This document shows positions 56,946-64,000 of a DNA stretch of 64,000 bases, one piece after another; positions within the stretch are counted from its first letter, which is position 1, and the number at the start of each line of letters is the position of its first letter. The notes under the pieces were generated by a model that searched no databases, had not been told where the DNA came from, and was given only the letters and a program-made list of their open reading frames with translations. The DNA is from Metaphire vulgaris (taxonomy: Eukaryota; Annelida; Clitellata; Crassiclitellata; Megascolecidae): NCBI GenBank assembly GCA_018105865.1, contig CM030847.1, positions 14,871,089 to 14,935,088 on the forward strand, written 5' to 3'. The position numbers and the translations under genes are program-made.

Positions 56946-57349
56946 ATTTGATACACTATCCGGCCGGAGCGGTTTCCGATCATTCCCTAATTCGGTCCAA
57001 TATATATTGAAGCGATACCTCGTTTCGTTAGATTGTATGTAAGCAGTAAGTCAGTAAACAGCGTTTTGAACAAAAACTGGACGCGACTGGAGGAAATGGT
57101 GTGATTTTTGGATTCAGCACACCAACATGCATAAAGATCACATGTTATCTTCAAGTCAGCAAAATTGATGTTGACTAGTGAAATCATTATATACAGTAAT
57201 AAATTAGCATGCGGATTTTCAACTGTGTCCATTCCACGAGGCAACGCAAGTGCTCAACAGATGAGTTATGAAGAATACCATTTGCCCCTGATCACCTCTC
57301 GGCGGGCGCCAATTACCACCTTAGATAAGAGTTTCAGAGTACACTACGG

Positions 57350-57543
57350 CAGTGGCGGCTCTAGGATTTGGCAAGTGGGGGGGCCGTTGGGGGGGCAACT
57401 TCTAATCATGGGGGGCCAACCATTTGTTGTTTAATGTATGTAGCATTAAGTATAGGGTCCCAACTGGGGGGGCCACTGGGGGGGCCAGGCTCTCAATAGG
57501 GGGGGCACGGGCCCCCCTGGCCCCCCCGGTGGAGCCGCCACTG
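57350..57543. mobile_element. hAT-type MITE, CAGTGGCGGCTC family
   Basis: Ends CAGTGGCGGCTCTAGG and GGTGGAGCCGCCACTG. Perfect duplication CACTACGG on both sides (57342-57349, 57544-57551). 56946-57349 before it shows no gene. Confidence 0.88.
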
Positions 57544-57639
57544 CACTACGGTAGAGGAAGATGCAGTGGCAGTCAGTCCATACGGACAGGCGATTAGCGC
57601 CGTGACTGAATTCGATATATCACGTAGATACATATACCA

Positions 57640-57840
57640 ACCAAACACACTCTGTCCGGCAGTGAATTGGACTGGGTGTCGTCCGTGACTTCCTTCGGAG
57701 AGTTTGCGAACAAGTTAAAGACGCACCTATTCAACATCTCGTTTCCACGTTTATTGTAAAGCACTCTTGACTTTGGCCCTTGCTATGTTACGGCGCTATA
57801 TAAATTGTCATGAACAATAACAATAACACTGCCTAGTGCA
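57640..57840 (+). mobile_element. L2/CR1-like LINE C-terminus and 3' tail
   Basis: Reading SFGEFANKLKTHLFNISF, then GTAAAGCACTCTTGAC and GGCGCTATATAAATTGTC. Same family as 12722-13169. Confidence 0.75.
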
Positions 57841-58020
57841 GCAGTAGTAGTAGTAAGTTAGTAGTGCTTAACTGCACTTCTAGCTTTTACCTGTGAAACA
57901 CGCTTCCCAGCTACTGTCGTTGAACTTGACTAGTATTTGAAATATTGACGAGTCGCAGATTTGACCGTCGCCGAGTTGACCGGTCGCAGAGTTGATCTGT
58001 TTCGACCAGCGCACGTGGGT

Positions 58021-58685
58021 ATAAAAATGCCACTCACCAGTACTCACTACTCAGCCCTTCCTCCCTTGGCTGCTTGTACTGCTGGCTGTTCGGTTGCCCG
58101 GGTCTTTTTTCGGCAGCTCTTGTTGAGCTTGAGGGAGGTCGATCGAAAGCTTGTAGAATATGTCGGTTTGAATACAACCAGATTAATATTGTTAAACCGC
58201 TGTTGGAGTTCAATATTGTGCAAGATAATACATATATTTCTTAATCTACGCCGGTGTTCGCGTTCCTTTTGCAACCGTGCCTTCTCATGCGCTGCACCCG
58301 AACTTTGGAACTCAATCCCTGCTTCCCTCCGCAGACTTGGACACTTTCAAGCAATAAAATCCGAATCCTCTTTTCCTATAATTCCCGCATTATCTTCTCG
58401 AGTCTTCAGGTCTAAGCTTAAATCCATCCTTTTTCTAGAATCATTTCATCCATAGCTGTAACAACCTAGCCTCACTGCCCTTCGTCCCCTGGCTGCTTGT
58501 ACTGCTGGCTGTTCGGTTGCCCGGGTCTTTTTTGGGCAGCTCTTGTTGAGCTGAGATACATGGATATTGACTATTGTCTGGCTGATCATATACCTTTCCC
58601 ATAGCTATTTTAATAAAGGCTGAGCGACTAAGAATAAGCAGCTACTGTTGTGCTGCTTTCCAAGGCGCTATAGAAATCTACGAGA
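58021..58685 (+). mobile_element. L2/CR1-like LINE with duplicated 3' UTR block
   Basis: NRAFSCAAPELWNSIPASLR and FRSKLKSILFLESFHP (58258-58455) is the C-terminus. A ~78-bp block (GGCTGCTTGTACTGCTGGCT onward) occurs before it at 58067 and after it at 58491. The 3' end has GGCGCTATAGAAATCTACGA. Confidence 0.75.
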
Positions 58686-58689
58686 TTTC

Positions 58690-59925
58690 ACTTACTCGCT
58701 TCCTTTATTACCGTCGGTGCACTTCGGTCTTCGGATTACTGAAGTCCTCGTCCAACCAGACGAGGCCGAACAAAGCGTGGGACATATGTGGCGAACCGGG
58801 CCTATCGAGGTTCCTACGCCTCCTAAACTCAAGATGGCTCCGCCCGGTTCGACGCACACGGGGTTATGACTCACTCTAAGGCACGTGGTCGTTCGTCTTA
58901 GCTTTTTGGCTAAGATCTCAGGCTCTCTTACTACCACTTGCACTACGCGCACTTTACCTGCACTCCGTTCCTATATTCCACACTTAATCCCTCTCTCGAT
59001 GTATCCTCTTTCCTCTCCCTTAACTCTCAGTGCACCTTACTCTTCTCCGTGCACCTTACCTTTCACTGTGCACCTTGCCTTTCCCCGTGCACCTTACCTC
59101 TCTCCGCACCTATCGCGCCTCCCTACGCTTAGCGCCTCGCACCGCCCTACGCTCAGTGCCTCTACCGCACCGCCTTACTCTCAATGCCTTGCACCGCACC
59201 TCTCGCAATGCACCTCTCGCAATGCACCTCTCGCAATGCACCTCCGCACTGCACTCTCTCAATGCACCTTCGCAATGCACTTAATCTCAAGGGTGCTTCC
59301 TTAACCTCAGGGTGCACTTTTCCTACGGGTGCATAGGGTGCATAGGGTGCATAGTGCACTATCCAAAACACATATACGCACCTATATGGACCTTCTTACC
59401 ATCACACGCCGCCTCGGCTATCGGTCCTGATCTGTGGCAGAACCGGCTATTTATACGATTTCTGCCGCATGCACTCATCCTGCCAGCTCACATTCATCAC
59501 CGCTCTCTAATTGCTGCGCGCCATTCACTAATCGTCTACCACTCAGCCAATCTTTCCTTTATGCAATCTATTATTATTATATTGGGCCTGACTACCTATG
59601 CGGGCGGCTACCTGTCAAAGGATTAAGCTCATGAATTATTAATGGCTCACTTGCGTCTATTGTTACTAAGGGTTCTATGCTATTATCTAAATTCGCTACA
59701 CCACCCTGGACTTATTGCAGGGATGGACCCCATCCCTCATTTAATTAAAAATCGTGTGTGGGGATCCTATGTGTGTACAAGTATGCATTTCAACATATTT
59801 TAATACAAATGCACATCAGTTAACAATACAATGTCCATAAAACAATTAATATCACTAAGCAAACTAGAGACACAATTTTAAACAATAACACAATTTTAAA
59901 CATCTTCAGTCCAATCATCGTTTTC
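58690..59925 (-). mobile_element. probable 3' LTR region of the Ty3/gypsy element
   Basis: Downstream of pol on the minus strand. Contains a TATA box, purine-rich stretches that could be the polypurine tract (about 59725-59740 or 59919-59930), and tandem GTGCACC/AATGCACCTC units (59028-59345). No partner LTR is in the window, so both limits are estimates. Confidence 0.45.
59447..59455 (-). promoter_or_regulatory. TATA box of LTR promoter
   Basis: TATAAATAG on the minus strand in the probable U3/R part of the LTR, in a moderately GC-rich context. Confidence 0.5.
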
Positions 59926-59978
59926 TCTTTAATCGCTTCTTTATCTGCAATTAACAAAGACAAATTATGTTATGCAAT

Positions 59979-62900
59979 TTAATCATTATATCTGGCTGGC
60001 CTCCTTCTCACTCTTTGAGGTCTCTGTTGTCTGACTTCTGATTCTCCAAGTCTCTCGGGTATTTCTACAGGTTCTTCCTCTGGTTCTGCGGGTGCTCTGT
60101 CAATTAAGTTCCTCGGTTCTCTTTCTGAAACTGACTCCATAGGGTGCCTAGTTCCGTCTTCTGTCGGTTCACTCTTCTCTTCACGAGACTTGTACAACAA
60201 CATCTTATCTAAGTGCGTTACGAAGATTTTCTCTCGTGGCTTCTTCTGCACTCGAAAATTGAGCGGTCCTGTACGTTCCAAGACAATGTAAGGGCCCTCA
60301 TAGAATTTCTGCCATTTAGGGTACAACCCTCTCCTTCTTCTGGGCACGAATATCCATACTTCATCACCCACTGAAAATCTCTTTTGACGCACTCTCAGGT
60401 CATACGTGTCTTTGCGTCGCTTCGCTTCTGTCTTTAGATTTTCCCTCACAACTGCGTAAGCGTCGGTGAATTTCTCCCTTAAATCTTTTATGTAGTCGAT
60501 GTATGGCATCTGGGTGGTCTGTGGCACTGGACCATATATCAGATCTATCGGCATTCGGTTCTCTCGACCGAACAATAAATAGTTTGGTGTATACCCTGTG
60601 CATTCATGCACCGAAGCTCGATATGCAGCTGTAGTCAAGGGTAACACCTCATCCCAGTTCCTATGGTTTTCTTGTACCATCTTACCTAGCATTGAATTCA
60701 TGGTTCGGTGATATCGTTCCATGAGACCATTGGTCCTCGGCTCATAGCTAGTTGTTCTCACTTTATCTATTCCTAGTATTCTGCACATCTCCTTGAACAC
60801 TAGCGACTCAAAGGCTGGTCCTCTGTCCGACAATAGTCTTAACGGTGTTCCATACACTATGCATATCTTTTCAATAAAGATCCTTGCTATGGTTTCTGCT
60901 TCTTGATTTCTCATAGGCACTGCTTCGATAAACTTCGAGAAATGATCCTGAATCGTCAGTATATAAATATTTCCATTGCGGCTCTTAGGTTGTGGGCCAG
61001 TCACATCCATGGCTACAATCTCCCATGGTGCTCCACAGGGTATAGGGTTCAACTTCGCATTCCTAGGTGCTCGCCCTTGACGATACCGCTGGCACTCTGT
61101 GTACTTTAAACAGAACCTCTCCGTGTCTTTGGACCACTTTGGCCAATAAGCTCTTCTTCTCACCTGAAACCGCGTTCGCCTTATTCCCAGGTGTCCACCT
61201 GTCATGCCAGTGTGAGCTCTTTTCAAGAAGTCATCTCTCAAGTTCTTAGGAATTAACAACTGGCGTTGTCCTTCCACGTTCACTCGATATAATAGATCGT
61301 TATCTAATGTTAACTGGTCCTTCTGGTGCCACAACGCTTTTGTCTTCTCATCTTCTGACAATATCTGCAGAAGATCCGGTGCTCCGTTTTCTACCCAATC
61401 TCGCAACTTCACGATAAACGGATCTCGCTTCTGTTCATCTGCTAGCACTGTATCGTTTAATTCTACCTGCACCGTGGCCACTACTTGGGTGCTTGGTTCC
61501 TCGGGTCGCCGTGACAAGGCGTCTGCGTTTGCATGGCTCGCACCCGGTCGGTGTTTTATCTTAAACTTTTATTCCGACAAGCACTCTTGCCACCTGGACT
61601 GTTGCCCTATTGGTTCTGGAGTTCTGTTAAGCCACTGAAGTGCTGCGTGATCTGTACGCAACTAAAAGGGTTTCCCCAACAGGTAGGCTCGATAGTACTT
61701 CACAAAGTACACGACTGCCAGCAACTCTCTCCGGGTCACACAGTAATTCTTTTCTGCGTTGGACAGTAATCGACTGCCAAACGCCAGCACTCTTTCAACT
61801 CCATTCTGTCTTTGTGATAGGACTGCTCCTATAGCTGTATCAGAAGCGTCTGTATCGAGTATATATTTTTCGTCATCTAACGGTAATCCTAACACTGGTG
61901 CAGTCGTCAATCTCTGTTTGAGTTCCTCAAAAGCTTCTTGCTGTGGTTCGCCCCAATGGAATTTCACATTCTTCTTCGTCAGTTCTGACAATGGTGCTGC
62001 TATCTTTGAAAAACCCGGTACAAACTTCCTGTAGTACGAACACAGACCCATAAACGCTCGTAGTTCTTTCAAACACTTGGGTCTGGGCCAATTCTGGACC
62101 TTAGTCACTTTCTCTGGATCCGTAGCGACCCCATTGCCTGATACAACATGTCCCAGGAAATGTACCTCCTGACGCATTAGCTTGCACTTCTCGGGCTTTA
62201 ACTTCAAATGTGCTTCTCTTAATCGTTCTAGCACTTGTCGTAACCTTTCGACGTGCTGTTCCGGTGTCTCCGAGAACACTATCACGTCGTCCAAATATAC
62301 TAAGCACTTAAAGAAGTTGAGTCCTGATAGGACGATACCCATGGTGCGTTGGAAAGTCGCTGTGGCTCCGCACAATCCCATTGGCATTACTTTCCATCTA
62401 AATGCACCTCGTCTAGTCACAAAAGTCGTCTTATCTGCATCGGTGGCACTCATCTCAATTTGATGGTATCCGCTCCGTAAGTCGAGCGTACTGAACCACC
62501 TTGCACCTGAAAACGTGTCCAAGCAATCTACTATCCTAGGTAAAGGATAAGCATCTCCCCTTGTTACAGAATTTAGTTCTCTATAATCCAAACAAAACCT
62601 CATGGTGCCATCCTTCTTCCGCACCAGCACTACGTTTGACGCCCAGTCACTTTGAGCTGGCTCTATCAACCCATCCTGTAACATTCTATCCACTTGTTCA
62701 TCTATAACTTCCCGATGTAAACGAGGTTGAGACCTTAACGATTGTCGAATCGGGTTTGCCGTGCCTGTATCGATCTTGTGTTGGGTATCCTTGCAGTGTC
62801 CTAAATCATTCTCGTCCAGCGAGAACACATCGATATATTCAAGCAACAACAACTGCAACTCGACCTTGTTCTTATCTGGTATCTCGGCTTCAGATTCGTT

Positions 62901-64000
62901 CAACATTCCTTTCACAGCTTCCATCGCTTTTGACATTGGCGTGTCTTCCACTCTAGTCGATTTTTGGCTCTCTAGTACTTCCACAGGATGTACGGTGCCC
63001 AAACTATCATTCTGGTACAGCACCGCGGGTGCATCATTCAGGTTCATCACCCTCACGGTAGCTACGTTCGCACTTCCTAATACGACTCTTGCTGCGTGCA
63101 CCCCGGACTTAATCTCTCGGTACTCAGTCATCCACGCTGACGATGACCTGTCTTGCCTTGCACCTTGTACTACTCTTATCGGCACGTCCATTTCTGACTT
63201 TGGAGGGATCACTATCTTCTCAGCTACTTGCACTCGTCTACACTGAAGTGTACTAGTCTGAGTTATCGATGGTACTCTTCTTCTCCCGATATATACCGCA
63301 GCGTTAGCGAAATTAATCCAACAATGGTTCTCCGCGAGAAAATCCATTCCCAAGAGTATTTCCGTCACTTGCTCGCATACAATGAAGTTAATGTTTCTTC
63401 GACACTTCCGAGCAAATCTCACAGGTATTGTCACCTGTCCGACCACCGTTATCTCACTTCCATTTGCTGCTCGTAACACCTGAGGTGCTGGATCTAGCCT
63501 CAATCCTTCTGCTAAACTCTCTGGTAACAAGCTTACCTCTGAACCCGTGTCAATAAGGCACTTCTGCTCTTGATCGTTAATTATACCTTTGATATACACT
63601 GATCTTTTCTTGCACTTCCCTCCTGTCATTCTCACTATACTTCGGTTCTCAATTATCCTCCTGGGTGCTGTGCTTCCAGTCCTTCTGCACTCTTTTGCTA
63701 GATGTCCAATGCCCTGACACTTATAACACTGCACCTTACTCTTCCAATTGAACTCAGGTCGATTCCTTTTATTGCCGTAATCTATAGTTTTCGGCACCGT
63801 GACTGCCGCATCTCTGGACGCTTGCACTTGTTCTCTCGTCTGCACTGCACCTTCTGCCCTTAACAACTGTCGTTCCATATTGGCTTGCCATTTCTCCATG
63901 CTAAGCTTCTGTTCCGACATGAAGTCTCTCACCTGCTTCATCAATTCCTCTGTCGCACTTTCTTCATTCGTGGCTCTAACCTGTCGCTGATTATCTGGGT
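59979..64000 (-). pseudogene. pol: Ty3/gypsy gag-pol, two in-frame stops, 5' cut by window
   Basis: One continuous minus-strand frame, open to the window edge, broken by two nonsense codons: TAG at 61664-61662 and TAA at 61571-61569. No frameshift. Order: zinc knuckle CYKCQGIGHLAKEC (63728-63687); protease with DTGSEVSLLP (about 63550); reverse transcriptase with FSTLDLRSGYHQIEM and YLDDVIVF (about 62290); RNase H with ILDTDASDTAIGAVL (about 61860). Integrase (61517 on) has HH in HTGMTGGHLG, then D, D and E with exactly 35 residues between the last two (SDRGPAF, NGLMERY). A GPY/F module (EGPYIVLERTGPLNF) follows. The expected CxxC of the zinc finger reads KYTEC, one Cys lost. No chromodomain or env. 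The stops lie between RNase H and integrase, so integrase would not be made as part of Pol. Confidence 0.93.

Overview
The window looks like genomic DNA of a bilaterian invertebrate animal. It carries short spliced exons of animal receptor genes, one metazoan-type RING ubiquitin ligase, and very dense transposon debris and microsatellites. No operon, Shine-Dalgarno pattern or long intron-free host gene is seen. The species cannot be named from the sequence alone.

Host genes cover only a few per cent. (1) 392-715, minus strand: one exon of a Roundabout (Robo) axon-guidance receptor, first immunoglobulin domain. (2) 30105-30561 plus 31616-31902, plus strand: a compact two-exon gene whose splice phases match. 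It joins an unrecognised glycine-rich beta-repeat domain to a C-terminal RING-H2 domain of RNF115/126 type. (3) 39898-55121, plus strand: scattered exons that may form one LDL-receptor-related (LRP-like) gene: a signal-peptide exon, an unassigned exon, two YWTD-propeller exons and an EGF exon. The last three join in phase; the link to the first two is inference. Two weaker candidate exons lie at 8324-8441 (plus) and 26225-26408 (minus).

Most of the rest is mobile DNA in many layers. There are more than a dozen short hAT-type elements, most with readable 8-bp target-site duplications, and a hAT relic with a BED zinc finger. Harbinger-like MITEs occur in two TIR families with 3-bp duplications, alongside a fragment of Harbinger transposase. 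There is a Tc1/mariner-type element, a piggyBac-like MITE, four Helitron copies (two in tandem, one cutting a CR1 reading frame exactly between A and T) and tRNA-derived SINEs. Many CR1/L2- and RTE-type LINE fragments are present. A Ty3/gypsy retrotransposon runs off the right edge on the minus strand.

The most informative observations are comparisons inside the window. A hAT element at 27042-27283 has its empty site in a second copy of the host repeat at 32696-32703. A SINE and two CR1 tails share a 3' stem-loop with compensatory base changes. A 17-bp motif recurs inside several otherwise unrelated TIR families. The RING gene carries an N-terminal domain I cannot place.

Layout: 0-5 kb Robo exon, SINEs and MITEs; 5-15 kb MITEs and L2 debris; 15-18 kb GC-rich triplet and dinucleotide repeats; 18-29 kb sparse sequence with MITEs; 30-32 kb RING gene; 32-36 kb hAT cluster and RTE fragments; 37-38.4 kb tandem Helitrons; 39.9-55.1 kb LRP-like exons with introns full of transposons; 55-58.7 kb Harbinger and L2 fragments; 58.7-64 kb Ty3/gypsy.
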